A stretch of 64,000 nucleotides of DNA from Flavobacterium sp. NRK1 (GTDB lineage Bacteria; Bacteroidota; Bacteroidia; Flavobacteriales; Flavobacteriaceae): assembly GCF_024054175.1 (NCBI RefSeq), contig NZ_JAMXLA010000001.1, positions 1,234,528 through 1,298,527 on the forward strand. Direction: 5' to 3'. This document shows, piece after piece, positions 7,837-16,302 of the stretch. The translations under genes and the position numbers were made by a program. Below the pieces are notes generated by a model. It saw nothing but the letters and a program-made list of their open reading frames with translations, searched no databases and was not told the origin of the DNA. The first letter of the stretch is position 1, and each line of letters opens with the position of its first letter.

Positions 7837-10005
7837 TTAAAAATTAAGATTGTATGTAAGTTTCAAAAAATAAGACCGCCCGTATCCCATAAGCATGTCG
7901 GTAGTTCCGGCAGAATGCTGCCCTGCATTAGAAGCAACGCTTGTATTAATATTTACCACATTAAAAATATTTCTCGCGCCAAGCGTAGCATCGAGCCTTT
8001 TACTGAAGAAAGATCTTTTGGCAGATGCATCCATAAAACTGAACGATTGTATATCCTGCAATATATATTCGGGATTACTTAAAGAGCCATTTTCTACATA
8101 TTGCTGTGTTTTGCCATTCAGCTTATAGTACACTGTAAATGAAGTATTCCATTTTGGTATAGAATAAGTAACATTGGTATTTAACTGGTAGTTATATAGA
8201 AATTTATCATCTGATTTAATCTGGCCGCTATCCATTTTTCTTGAAATACCTGCAAGGGTAAACCCTACTCTCGCCTGCCAGTTATTATAACCCAGCTGGT
8301 GCGTGGTGGAAAAGTTCCACATTTTATAACTATTTATGTTTACGTATTTGTATTGCAATTGCGGATTTACCCCTATTACCGCCATTTCTATTCGGTCCGT
8401 AATGTCGGTATAACTCACCGATGCCATATTAGATAACTGCAGCCCTGAATTAAAAAAAGTAAGTTTTTTACCGCTCACTTCAAACGAATTAGCATTTTCC
8501 GGAATTAAATTTTTATTGCCCTGAATGTTATGGTTAGCATCTACCATATAGGTATATAATTCATCATACGTTGGGGTACGGTATGACCTGCCATAAGAAG
8601 CTCTGGCTTCATACCCATTACTATACAATTGCCTTAATCCTAACGATGCCGCCCATTGGTCTTCAAACCTTGATTGAAATGAATAACGCACCCCCGGACG
8701 CACCGAAAATTTATCGGTTACACTTATCTCGGCAGCCGTAAAAGCATCGTAATTTTCAATTCTTTTTTTCAGATCTGTACCTGCCTGATCCGGATCATTG
8801 AAATTTCCTGACAGTGAAGAGCTGTAACCATTAGTATTTACAGCTTCATAGCCAACCTGAAGATCTACCTTTTTGTTATTAAAAAAATTACTTAAAGTAC
8901 CTGTAGAATAAAGTACTTCGGTATCCTGATACGTTTGTTCTTCATTATTGGCTTCGGCACCGGTTTGTATATAATATTTAAAATTTTCAACATCTCTTTT
9001 CTGCTTTTGATGCGAAACCGAAACATTGTAATTTAAATACCCTATTTTACCCACTGCATTTAAATGATGATAAAATTTTTGAGTATCGTAACGCCTGTCG
9101 ACAGCTACCCTGTAGGTTCCAACACCCGAAACAAATTCGTCGGTTACAACCGGATTGTAAAAATCGATATCTTCATTAAAATAATCGAATTTGTAGAAAA
9201 TACGAAAATTGCCTTTTTGATACCTAACAAGAGCGTTTGTAAAAAACTGCTCTTTAGGCAGCCAGCTATAACCACGATTATGCTGAGGATCTAAAACATC
9301 GTAATCGGTATAATCACGGCCCCCCCTGTCATCAATAAAACCTTCAAAATCATTTCTGTTAGCCCCTATAGCCGCATACCAGTTTTGATTAATGGTATGC
9401 GCAACCCTTACTGCCTGTATATGGCGGCCTTTATCGCCTAAGGGTTCATACTCATCTCCAATGGTTTCTTCCTGCGCAGTGGCACTTATTTCCCACTTAT
9501 ATTTGCTGTTCTTTTTAGTGATAATGTTTATTATACCGCTTACAGCATTAGCACCGTGCGTTACACCCATGGCACCCTCAATAATTTCTATTTGCTCAAC
9601 ATCGTCAAGGTTTATCTGGGTAACATCTACATTATTGCCTAAACCTGTATCGCTTACTAAAGGAACATTATCAACAAGTACCTTTAAATAGTTGCTGTTT
9701 AACCCAAACATAGATACTGTAGAGCGCCCCGAATCATTGTTGGGCTGAATGGTAATGTTTAAGTATTGGTTCAATACATCGGCCAGATTGTTACCCGCCT
9801 GTCGTTTTATATCCTCAGCAGATATTACACGTACGTTAAAAACTGATTTTTTTATTGATTGCGGCTCTATCTGCCCTGTAACCACCACTTCTTCCAGCTG
9901 AGTAGTTTTAATAGCTCTAACAGAGTCTGTAGCGGTTTCCTGAGCTAATGAAGTGAAACCAATTAAAAATGCTGTGGATAAAAATACCTGTGCTTGCTTA
10001 TGCAT
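7837..10005 (-). CDS. hmuR: TonB-dependent outer-membrane receptor, probable haem receptor
   Basis: A 722-residue TonB-dependent transporter. A signal peptide (about residues 1-21) is followed by a TonB-box-like LEEVVVTG and a plug domain (about 40-165) with the usual ITIQPN...GLNSNYLKVLVD and IEIIEGAMGVTHGANAVSGIINIIT motifs. A 22-strand barrel follows, ending in aromatic Phe. YRTPTYDELY and the following N-x-NLIPE segment, near residues 480-505, resemble the FRAP/NPNL motifs of haem receptors. The HmuY-like gene directly downstream supports haem or haemoprotein as substrate. A promoter and a perfect 14-bp palindrome lie just upstream. Confidence 0.88.
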   Translation of the reverse strand: MHKQAQVFLSTAFLIGFTSLAQETATDSVRAIKTTQLEEVVVTGQIEPQSIKKSVFNVRVISAEDIKRQAGNNLADVLNQYLNITIQPNNDSGRSTVSMFGLNSNYLKVLVDNVPLVSDTGLGNNVDVTQINLDDVEQIEIIEGAMGVTHGANAVSGIINIITKKNSKYKWEISATAQEETIGDEYEPLGDKGRHIQAVRVAHTINQNWYAAIGANRNDFEGFIDDRGGRDYTDYDVLDPQHNRGYSWLPKEQFFTNALVRYQKGNFRIFYKFDYFNEDIDFYNPVVTDEFVSGVGTYRVAVDRRYDTQKFYHHLNAVGKIGYLNYNVSVSHQKQKRDVENFKYYIQTGAEANNEEQTYQDTEVLYSTGTLSNFFNNKKVDLQVGYEAVNTNGYSSSLSGNFNDPDQAGTDLKKRIENYDAFTAAEISVTDKFSVRPGVRYSFQSRFEDQWAASLGLRQLYSNGYEARASYGRSYRTPTYDELYTYMVDANHNIQGNKNLIPENANSFEVSGKKLTFFNSGLQLSNMASVSYTDITDRIEMAVIGVNPQLQYKYVNINSYKMWNFSTTHQLGYNNWQARVGFTLAGISRKMDSGQIKSDDKFLYNYQLNTNVTYSIPKWNTSFTVYYKLNGKTQQYVENGSLSNPEYILQDIQSFSFMDASAKRSFFSKRLDATLGARNIFNVVNINTSVASNAGQHSAGTTDMLMGYGRSYFLKLTYNLNF

Positions 10006-10007
10006 TA

Positions 10008-10021
10008 CTAACTTAAGTTAG
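10008..10021. promoter_or_regulatory. Perfect 14-bp palindrome in the hmuR leader
   Basis: CTAACTTAAGTTAG is a perfect inverted repeat between the predicted transcription start and the hmuR ATG, ending 3 bp before the start codon. Its position suits a repressor site acting on haem or iron signals. The protein that binds it is unknown. Confidence 0.45.
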
Positions 10022-10039
10022 ATTAATTCTAAATTACGG

Positions 10040-10070
10040 CAAAGCTAAGTGTCGCACTCTAGATATGCAA
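10040..10070 (-). promoter_or_regulatory. Promoter of the hmuRY operon
   Basis: On the minus strand TTG (10068-10070) is followed after 20 nt by TAGCTTTG (10040-10047), matching the Bacteroidota TTG-N(17-23)-TAnnTTTG promoter. A 13-bp direct repeat ATTAATTCTAAAT flanks it (10022-10034 and 10080-10092). Confidence 0.75.
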
Positions 10071-10211
10071 ATTATTTTTATTAATTCTAAATAAAAGTAG
10101 TGAAGTAAGAAAAAATAAGATTTCTAGTAATTATATTTTATTGATTGAACTGGAGAAATTCATTTGATAAATCCAAATGAATATCGCACACAATGGGTTA
10201 AAAAACAAAAA

Positions 10212-10232
10212 AGCCTTCGCAATGCGAAGGCT
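10212..10232 (-). terminator. Terminator of the suf operon
   Basis: A perfect 9-bp stem AGCCTTCGC/GCGAAGGCT with a 3-nt loop is followed on the minus strand by a T-run. It sits 22 bp past the sufD stop. Confidence 0.9.
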
Positions 10233-10254
10233 ATATATATTTTATTAACGGGTA

Positions 10255-11571
10255 TTATAAATCAAAACCCATGCTTACATTAAGTTTGGAAGCAATAAGT
10301 TTTGTAATCCTGTTTTTAAGTTCAGGTATTCTTATACTCTCAATAACTTCGTTGCTAAAAGCATACATAAGCAGTGCTTTAGCTTCTTTTTGTGGTATTC
10401 CGCGGCTTTGCATATAAAACATAGCGCTTTCATCAAGCTGCCCTATAGTACAACCGTGAGAACATTTTACATCGTCGGCAAAAATCTCTAATTGCGGTTT
10501 GGCATTTATAGTAGCCTTATCGCTTAATAGTATATTATTATTCTGTTGGAAAGCATCCGTTTTCTGCGCTTCTTTCTCAACATAAATCTTACCGTTAAAA
10601 ACACCTGTAGCATTGTCATCAAAAATACCTTTATAATTCTGATGGCTTTCACAATTTGCTTCAGCATGGCGTACTAATGTATAGTGATCTACAAGCTGCT
10701 TGTCGCCAATAATGGTAATTCCTTTCAGCGTACTCTCTATATGCTCTCCCTGGTGGTAAAAATTAAGGTTGTTACGCGTTATATTACCTCCAAAAGAGAA
10801 AGTATGCACAGAGGCGTTACTATTCGCTTTCTGAGCTATATAAGTATTATCTACAAGGTTAGCACTTTGCAGGTCATTCTGAATTTTGTAGTAATCTACA
10901 ATAGCCCTTTCCTGCACAAATATTTCGGTAACAGCATTAGTAAGCACCGGATTACTGTTAAGGCTCTGATGCCTTTCTATAATCTGTACCTGAGCATTTT
11001 CGCCAACAACTATAAGGCTCCTTGGCTGCACCATAAGCGCCGCTTCATTACCTGTAGAAAGGTACATGATCTCAATAGGCTTATCGGCAACTTTGCTTTT
11101 AGGAACATTTATAAAGGCCCCTTCACTGGCAAATGCTGTATTTAAAGAGGTAAGACTATCTTCTGTATTCGCTATTTTATTAAAATAGGTGTCTATAACT
11201 TCTTTATATTTAGGCTTTGTAAGTGCCGAAGACATTAAGCATACATCAAGCCCTTCATGAGTTGTGGAAGAAAGGAATGAGCTAAAAATACCGTCTATAA
11301 AAACAATTTTATAAGTATCTATTTCATGAAGAAAGTACTTTTTCACATCAACATAACTTACCACATTTTCCTCTTTAGGGAAAACACTAAAATCATTTTT
11401 AAGAACCGCATTTAGCGATGTATATTTCCAGGCTTCCTCTTTTTTATTGGGGAATCCTTTGGTCTCAAAATTCTTTATAGCCCTGGTACGGATATCATGC
11501 AGATCTGAATCTACATCTACACGTTCCTCAAAAGCCATAAAAGAAGATAATAATTTGTCTTTTAAATCCAT
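10255..11571 (-). CDS. sufD: Fe-S cluster assembly protein SufD
   Basis: A 438-residue SufBD-fold protein, the partner of SufB and SufC in the SufBC2D scaffold that builds Fe-S clusters in the cytoplasm. The C-terminal half shows the conserved right-handed beta-helix region, with KCSHGCTIGQLD and YMQSRGIPQKEA motifs at about residues 368-398. The length is normal for SufD. It is the last gene of the operon before a strong terminator. Unlike in many genomes, sufS and sufE do not follow; the next gene downstream is the haem receptor. The 5' spacer carries short AAAGTCATAAAGTC-type repeats. Confidence 0.95.
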   Translation of the reverse strand: MDLKDKLLSSFMAFEERVDVDSDLHDIRTRAIKNFETKGFPNKKEEAWKYTSLNAVLKNDFSVFPKEENVVSYVDVKKYFLHEIDTYKIVFIDGIFSSFLSSTTHEGLDVCLMSSALTKPKYKEVIDTYFNKIANTEDSLTSLNTAFASEGAFINVPKSKVADKPIEIMYLSTGNEAALMVQPRSLIVVGENAQVQIIERHQSLNSNPVLTNAVTEIFVQERAIVDYYKIQNDLQSANLVDNTYIAQKANSNASVHTFSFGGNITRNNLNFYHQGEHIESTLKGITIIGDKQLVDHYTLVRHAEANCESHQNYKGIFDDNATGVFNGKIYVEKEAQKTDAFQQNNNILLSDKATINAKPQLEIFADDVKCSHGCTIGQLDESAMFYMQSRGIPQKEAKALLMYAFSNEVIESIRIPELKNRITKLIASKLNVSMGFDL

Positions 11572-11573
11572 TT

Positions 11574-11619
11574 TATAAAGTCAAAAGTCATAAAGTCATA
11601 AAGTCAAAAGTCATAAAGG
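11574..11619. repeat. Short-period intergenic repeat before sufD
   Basis: AAAGTCA-type units (AAAGTCAAAAGTCATAAAG and close variants) recur about five times with a period of 8-10 bp between the four-helix-bundle gene and sufD. Confidence 0.7.
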
Positions 11620-11635
11620 ACTTCTTTCCATAAAC

Positions 11636-11998
11636 TTATTTACTAAGATATTTAATAAAACCGCTAAGCAGTCTTGATATTTCGCTAATCTCAAGAAGTA
11701 AATCATCAAATGCTTCCTGAGTAATATAATTTAAATCTAATGCCAGATATAATTGAGACCTCATCTCTCCTGCAGAACCTTTTGCAATAAACAAAAAGTG
11801 TACAAACTCTTTATCTGTATGTCTTTCAAAACCTTCGGCAATATTAGATGATATTGAAACCGATGATCTTCTAATTTGTCTTGCCAAATCTAAATCTTTT
11901 CTAAAAGCATCATTTTCGGTAAGTTGGTATATTTTCTTATTGAGAAGTCGGGATTTTTGCCACGAATTTATTTCTTCAAAAGAATTAAACTTACCCAT
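11636..11998 (-). CDS. Four-helix bundle protein (23S rRNA IVS-type) inside the suf operon
   Basis: A 120-residue protein of the family first known from intervening sequences of 23S rRNA genes. Key features are the opening W near residue 13, the ARQIRRSSVSISSNIAEGFER motif at about residues 40-60, and the LYLALDLNYI helix near 83-92. The family folds as a pentamer-forming four-helix bundle with a basic surface; its biological role is unknown. It separates sufC and sufD, normally adjacent, and both of its flanks carry related AAAGTC/GACTTT repeat units. This suggests insertion into the operon, though inserted genes of this family are frequent in Flavobacteria. Co-transcription with suf is expected. 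Confidence 0.85.
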   Translation of the reverse strand: MGKFNSFEEINSWQKSRLLNKKIYQLTENDAFRKDLDLARQIRRSSVSISSNIAEGFERHTDKEFVHFLFIAKGSAGEMRSQLYLALDLNYITQEAFDDLLLEISEISRLLSGFIKYLSK

Positions 11999-12000
11999 TT

Positions 12001-12030
12001 ACTTTCGACCTTATGACTTTCGGCTTTAGA
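12001..12030. repeat. Degenerate short repeat between sufC and the four-helix-bundle gene
   Basis: ACTTTCGACC-TTATGACTTT-CGGCTTTAGA has a roughly 10-bp period and shares the GACTTT/AAAGTC core seen on the other side of the inserted gene. Confidence 0.5.
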
Positions 12031-12034
12031 CTAT

Positions 12035-12781
12035 TTAGTTTTCAGATTTAATCCAGTCGTAACCTTTTTCTTCAAGTTCATAAGCCAGCTCTTTGCCTCC
12101 CGATTTTACAATTTTACCATTGTAAAGCACGTGGACAAAATCCGGAACAATATAATCAAGAAGCCTTTGGTAGTGGGTAATTACAATAACTGCATTGTCT
12201 TCGCTGCGCAATTTGTTTACACCGTTGGCAACAATTCTAAGCGCATCAATATCAAGGCCTGAATCGGTTTCATCCAGAATAGCCAGTTTCGGCTCAAGCA
12301 TAGCCATCTGAAATATCTCATTACGTTTTTTCTCACCACCCGAAAAACCTTCGTTTAACGAACGTGATAAAAATTTCCTGTCAATTTCTAAAAGCTCCGA
12401 TTTTTCACGGATAAGCTTAAGCATTTCATTTGCAGGCATTTCATCCTGTCCTTTAGCTTTACGGCTTTCATTGATAGCCGTTTTCATAAAGTTGGTTACA
12501 GATACCCCAGGTATTTCTACAGGATACTGAAATGAAAGGAAAATACCTTTATGTGCTCTTTCTTCAGGTGCCAGTTCACCAATATCTTCTCCTTCAAGGA
12601 TAATTTCCCCGTCAGTCACTTCATAGTCTTCTTTACCGGCAATAACCGAGGAAAGTGTACTTTTACCAGAACCGTTAGGTCCCATTATAGCGTGTACTTC
12701 ACCGGCTTTAACCTCAAGGTTTATACCTTTTAGAATGTCTTTATCTTCTACTCTTGCGTGCAGGTTCTTAATTGAAAGCAT
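12035..12781 (-). CDS. sufC: Fe-S cluster assembly ATPase SufC
   Basis: A 248-residue ABC-type ATPase that binds SufB and SufD and drives conformational change in the SufBC2D scaffold. The Walker A is GPNGSGKS (residues 34-41), the signature is FSGGEKKR (146-153), and the Walker B is [12 protein letters not shown] (166-177). The ABC signature with SGGEKKR rather than SGGQ is typical of SufC. Length is normal. It lies 34 bp upstream of the four-helix-bundle gene and 87 bp downstream of sufB on the same strand. Confidence 0.98.
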   Translation of the reverse strand: MLSIKNLHARVEDKDILKGINLEVKAGEVHAIMGPNGSGKSTLSSVIAGKEDYEVTDGEIILEGEDIGELAPEERAHKGIFLSFQYPVEIPGVSVTNFMKTAINESRKAKGQDEMPANEMLKLIREKSELLEIDRKFLSRSLNEGFSGGEKKRNEIFQMAMLEPKLAILDETDSGLDIDALRIVANGVNKLRSEDNAVIVITHYQRLLDYIVPDFVHVLYNGKIVKSGGKELAYELEEKGYDWIKSEN

Positions 12782-12794
12782 TGTTGTATTAAAA

Positions 12795-12818
12795 GTTTCA
12801 GGTTTCAGGTTTCAGGTT
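12795..12818. repeat. 7-bp tandem repeat between sufB and sufC
   Basis: GTTTCAG is repeated three times in tandem and followed by a partial fourth copy, within the 87-bp sufB-sufC spacer. Confidence 0.85.
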
Positions 12819-12868
12819 CTGCTCAAACCCGTCTCCAGCCTTATTTATAAATCTATCGTTTTAATTCC

Positions 12869-14317
12869 TTATCCTACTGATCCTTCTAAAGAAATCTCAA
12901 GCAGTTTTTGCGCTTCAACAGCAAACTCCATCGGCAGCTTGTTAAGCACGTCTTTACTAAAGCCGTTTACAATAAGAGCAATAGCTTTTTCTGTAGGTAT
13001 GCCCCTCTGGTTGCAGTAAAACACCTGGTCTTCACCAATTTTACTGGTAGTTGCCTCATGTTCTATTTTAGCTGTAGTGTTTTTAGATTCAATGTATGGG
13101 AAAGTATGCGCACCGCAATTGTTACCCATAAGCAACGAATCACACTGCGAGAAGTTACGGGCATTATCTGCCCTTGCTCCAATTTGTACAAGGCCACGGT
13201 AGCTGTTTTGCGATTTACCTGCCGAAATACCTTTAGAAATAATAGTACTCTTAGTGTTTTTGCCTAAGTGAATCATTTTTGTTCCGGTATCTGCCTGCTG
13301 GAAGTTGTTTGTAACGGCAATAGAATAAAATTCTCCTACCGAGTTATCGCCTTTAAGCACACAGCTGGGGTATTTCCATGTAACTGCCGAACCGGTTTCA
13401 ACCTGGGTCCATGATATTTTAGCGTTCTTTTCGCAAAGGCCGCGTTTGGTTACAAAGTTATATACACCACCTTTACCCTCTTTATTACCAGGAAACCAGT
13501 TTTGTACAGTACTGTATTTAATTTCTGCATCATCCAGTGCAATAAGTTCTACTACAGCAGCATGCAACTGATTTTCATCACGTGACGGTGCTGTACATCC
13601 TTCAAGATAGCTTACATAACTGCCTTCATCGGCAACTACAAGCGTACGCTCAAATTGTCCTGTTCCTGCCTGATTAATTCTAAAATAGGTAGAAAGCTCC
13701 ATTGGGCAGCGTACCCCTTTAGGAATATAGCAAAACGACCCGTCAGAAAACACAGCCGAGTTAAGCGCTGCATAAAAGTTGTCTTTTTGCGGCACAACAG
13801 TTCCAAGATATTTTTTAACAAGCTCAGGGTGTTCTTTAATAGCCTCAGAAATAGAGCAGAAAATAATTCCTTTTTCAGCAAGGGTTTTCTTAAATGTTGT
13901 AGCTACAGAAACAGAGTCCATAACAATATCTACTGCTACGCCTGCCAGTTTCTTTTGCTCATCAAGAGATATACCCAGTTTCTTGAATGTTTCAAGCAAT
14001 TCAGGATCTACCTCATCAAGGCTTTCATATTTCGCTTTTTTTAGTGGTGCGGAATAGTAGGAGATCGCCTGAAAATCAGGTTTCTCATAATGAACATTTG
14101 CCCATTCCGGCTCTTTCATTTCTTCCCATGCACGAAAAGCCTCCAGTCTCCATTCCGTCATCCATTCAGGCTCTTCCTTCTTTTTAGAAAGCGCCCTTAC
14201 GATGTCTTCGTTAAGCCCGTTGGGAAATGTTTCAGATTCAATGTCAGTATAAAAACCGTACTCGTACTCTTTTGTTTCGAGTTCAATTTTTAATTCCTCT
14301 TCAGTATACTTGCTCAT
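12869..14317 (-). CDS. sufB: Fe-S cluster assembly protein SufB
   Basis: A 482-residue SufBD-fold protein and the main site of nascent Fe-S cluster assembly in the SufBC2D complex. Conserved stretches include [15 protein letters not shown] near residue 195-210, the [14 protein letters not shown] segment near 240, and the C-terminal [13 protein letters not shown] block near 433-446. Length and sequence order are standard. It is the second gene of the operon, 96 bp downstream of the sufA-like gene, and the spacer contains repeated AAAGATTTAAA units. Confidence 0.98.
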   Translation of the reverse strand: MSKYTEEELKIELETKEYEYGFYTDIESETFPNGLNEDIVRALSKKKEEPEWMTEWRLEAFRAWEEMKEPEWANVHYEKPDFQAISYYSAPLKKAKYESLDEVDPELLETFKKLGISLDEQKKLAGVAVDIVMDSVSVATTFKKTLAEKGIIFCSISEAIKEHPELVKKYLGTVVPQKDNFYAALNSAVFSDGSFCYIPKGVRCPMELSTYFRINQAGTGQFERTLVVADEGSYVSYLEGCTAPSRDENQLHAAVVELIALDDAEIKYSTVQNWFPGNKEGKGGVYNFVTKRGLCEKNAKISWTQVETGSAVTWKYPSCVLKGDNSVGEFYSIAVTNNFQQADTGTKMIHLGKNTKSTIISKGISAGKSQNSYRGLVQIGARADNARNFSQCDSLLMGNNCGAHTFPYIESKNTTAKIEHEATTSKIGEDQVFYCNQRGIPTEKAIALIVNGFSKDVLNKLPMEFAVEAQKLLEISLEGSVG

Positions 14318-14330
14318 TATTCTTTTATTA

Positions 14331-14360
14331 AAAGATTTAAATTTGAAAGATTTAAAAATT
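14331..14360. repeat. Short repeat between the sufA-like gene and sufB
   Basis: AAAGATTTAA-ATTTG-AAAGATTTAA-AAATT: two perfect 10-bp copies five bases apart, in the sufA-sufB spacer. Confidence 0.6.
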
Positions 14361-14413
14361 CTCTCCTAAACCCTCAATTTTAAATACTCTATAAATTTTC
14401 AATTCTTCAATGC

Positions 14414-14743
14414 TTAAAGCGAGAAGCTCTCCCCGCATCCGCATGTTCTTTGCGCATTTGGGTTATTGAAAACAAATCCTTTTCCGTTAAGCCCCCCTGA
14501 ATATTCCAGAATAGTTCCTGCAAGGTAAAGGAAGCTTTTTTTATCTACGGCAATTTTTATATTATTGTCTTCAAATACTTTATCATTTTCGCCCAGGGCT
14601 TTGTCAAACTTCAGTTCATATGACAAACCTGAACATCCGCCGCTTTTAACACCTACCCTAACATAGTCGGTAGCTGCATCAAAGCCATCATCTTCCATAA
14701 GGGAAATAACCCTTTTTTTTGCTGTTTCAGATACTTTTATCAT
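14414..14743 (-). CDS. A-type Fe-S carrier protein (SufA/IscA/ErpA family)
   Basis: A 109-residue HesB/IscA-type protein that accepts or delivers Fe-S clusters. The three conserved cysteines are present: Cys37 in SGGCSG and Cys101/Cys103 in the C-terminal CGCG motif. It is the first gene of the suf operon and has its own good promoter. Position favours SufA; sequence alone does not separate SufA, IscA and ErpA, so no symbol is given. Confidence 0.93.
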   Translation of the reverse strand: MIKVSETAKKRVISLMEDDGFDAATDYVRVGVKSGGCSGLSYELKFDKALGENDKVFEDNNIKIAVDKKSFLYLAGTILEYSGGLNGKGFVFNNPNAQRTCGCGESFSL

Positions 14744-14777
14744 GATTTATAAACTTATAATTAGTCTAAATTTAGTG

Positions 14778-14806
14778 CAAAGATACCACATTTTTATATA
14801 ATGCAA
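14778..14806 (-). promoter_or_regulatory. Promoter of the suf operon
   Basis: On the minus strand TTG (14804-14806), an 18-nt spacer and TATCTTTG (14778-14785) form a full Bacteroidota promoter, 34 nt upstream of the sufA-like ATG. Confidence 0.8.
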
Positions 14807-14902
14807 TAAGAGGTACAGTTTTTATACAAATACTGTTATAAGCAATACTTATACCAATACTTTACTGCAAAATTGTTAATTTGGCTCCATAAATTTATTA
14901 TA

Positions 14903-15760
14903 ATGAAATTATATCCTATAGAGAGCGGTAATTTTAAGCTCGATGGCGGTGCCATGTTTGGTGTTGTGCCCAAAACAATATGGAATAAAACCAACCCTGC
15001 AGACAACAATAACCTTATAGACCTTGCAGCACGCTGCCTGCTTATTGAAGATGGCAACAGGCTTATACTGATAGATACAGGGATGGGCAATAAGCAAAGT
15101 GAAAAATTCTTTGGCTATTACTCTATGTGGGGCGATCATTCTATAGATAAGTCCTTGGAAAAATATGGCTTTAGCCGTGATGAAATTACCGATGTATTTA
15201 TGACGCACCTGCATTTTGACCATTGCGGCGGGAGCATTCAATGGAATAAAGACCGTACAGGTTATGAACCTGCATTTAAAAATGCGCGTTTCTGGACAAA
15301 CAAAAATCATTGGGAATGGGCAACTAAACCTAATGCCCGCGAAAAAGCATCTTTTCTTACCGAAAATATAATCCCGATGCAGGAAAGCGGACAGCTTAAT
15401 TTTATTGAAAGGCCCGATGCAGGTTTTTTAGAACAAAGCGAATTAGGTTTTGGAATATTTTTTGCCGATGGCCATACCGAAAAGCAAATGATACCGCATA
15501 TAAACTATAATGGAAAAACTATAGTTTTTATGGCCGATCTGCTTCCTACTGTAGGGCATATTCCGCTGCCTTATGTAATGGGATACGATACACGCCCCCT
15601 GCTTACTATCGACGAAAAGGAGCGTTTTCTTACTACGGCTGCAAATAAAGGGTATTATTTGTTTTTAGAACATGATGCACATAACCAGATAATAACTGTA
15701 CAGGAAACGGAAAAAGGAGTCCGGTTAAAAGAATTATTCACCTGCGAAGATATTTTTTAA
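14903..15760 (+). CDS. MBL fold metallo-hydrolase
   Basis: A 285-residue metallo-beta-lactamase-fold hydrolase. The zinc motif THLHFDHCGG gives His102, His104, Asp106 and His107. Further metal ligands are likely in the GHTEKQM segment near residue 192 and the EHDAHN segment near 259. Relatives are annotated as quorum-quenching-lactonase-like or general MBL hydrolases, and the substrate cannot be read from sequence. The ATG at 14903 is preferred: a TTG start ten codons upstream is possible, but MKLYPIESG is the conserved N-terminus. It is divergent from the suf operon and followed by two terminator-like hairpins. Confidence 0.88.
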   Translation: MKLYPIESGNFKLDGGAMFGVVPKTIWNKTNPADNNNLIDLAARCLLIEDGNRLILIDTGMGNKQSEKFFGYYSMWGDHSIDKSLEKYGFSRDEITDVFMTHLHFDHCGGSIQWNKDRTGYEPAFKNARFWTNKNHWEWATKPNAREKASFLTENIIPMQESGQLNFIERPDAGFLEQSELGFGIFFADGHTEKQMIPHINYNGKTIVFMADLLPTVGHIPLPYVMGYDTRPLLTIDEKERFLTTAANKGYYLFLEHDAHNQIITVQETEKGVRLKELFTCEDIF

Positions 15761-15771
15761 AAGAACATTCA

Positions 15772-15797
15772 AAATCTGCTCACAAGGCAGATTTTTT
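15772..15797 (+). terminator. Terminator of the MBL hydrolase gene
   Basis: AAATCTGC/GCAGATTT stem with a 7-nt loop and T6 tail, 12 bp past the stop codon. Confidence 0.85.
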
Positions 15798-15817
15798 ATG
15801 CTCTGTAAATATTTCAT

Positions 15818-15845
15818 AACCACCAGTGTTTACAGGTGGTTTTTC
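15818..15845 (+). terminator. Second terminator-like hairpin
   Basis: AACCACC/GGTGGTT stem followed by TTTTC; probably a backup terminator, and possibly the end of an unseen short RNA. Confidence 0.5.
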
Positions 15846-16025
15846 GATATAAAGAATAAAAATATCGTTAAAGTGCTATTTTTCTGAAAAAAAATTGAAA
15901 TTAAGTGTAACAATATTCTTATAGATGAGTCTATTATAACTGGCCTTACTATTTAAATAAAAACAGAGGCTATATTATCGGGAAATGCTTATGGTTTAGC
16001 TACGATAATTTATAATAAAATATTA

Positions 16026-16104
16026 GGAATCTCCGCAGGTATCATTGAAATAGATTGAGTTAGTATACAATCCAAGGCAAGAAACGCTGCGGGTTCCTTT
16101 TTTT
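16026..16104 (+). ncRNA. Candidate structured small RNA, 6S-like shape
   Basis: Nested pairings can be drawn by eye: an outer helix GGAATC (16026-16031) with GGTTCC (16092-16097, one G-U) and a helix CGCAG (16034-16038) with CTGCG (16087-16091). These enclose a symmetric 14/14-nt open bubble and an apical helix GATTG (16053-16057) with CAATC (16068-16072). A T7 run follows directly, as for an intrinsic terminator. Closing stem, large central bubble and apical hairpin is the 6S RNA plan. Rfam has a Flavobacterial 6S family, but this candidate is shorter than typical 6S, and the RNA may begin upstream at the 15974-16009 hairpin. It could instead be a leader or attenuator for the S8 peptidase gene. 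Confidence 0.4.
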
Positions 16105-16238
16105 AATTTGGTATAAAAGGTCTTCTTTTAATCAAATTACAACCCTCATTCTTATTTCAGCTTTTTCAGAATCTTCATTTTTAACATCTTCAGAAATAAA
16201 AACTTTACGTAAAAACATTCTAAATTAATGTTTATAGT

Positions 16239-16246
16239 TAATTTTG
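16239..16246 (+). promoter_or_regulatory. Predicted -7 element of the S8 peptidase gene, overlapped by an inverted repeat
   Basis: TAATTTTG matches TAnnTTTG, 56 nt upstream of the ATG. It overlaps a 7-bp inverted repeat ATTTTGT-gta-ACAAAAT (16241-16257), a plausible operator. Confidence 0.5.
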
Positions 16247-16302
16247 TGTAACAAAATGCGTCTACATTAGACCAATTTTTTATAAATAGTAATTTACAGA
16301 AT

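Larger units (their letters stand above)
15761..16302. other. Long intergenic region with terminators and a candidate RNA
   Basis: No credible protein gene. It holds two terminator-like hairpins (15772-15797 and 15818-15845), a hairpin with a 7-bp stem (15974-16009), a 6S-like structured RNA candidate ending in a T-run (16026-16104), and the promoter region of the S8 peptidase gene. Confidence 0.6.

Noticed and set aside
14873-14902. TTG start of the MBL hydrolase gene
   Set aside because: The ATG ten codons downstream begins the conserved protein; the extra residues look like untranslated leader.
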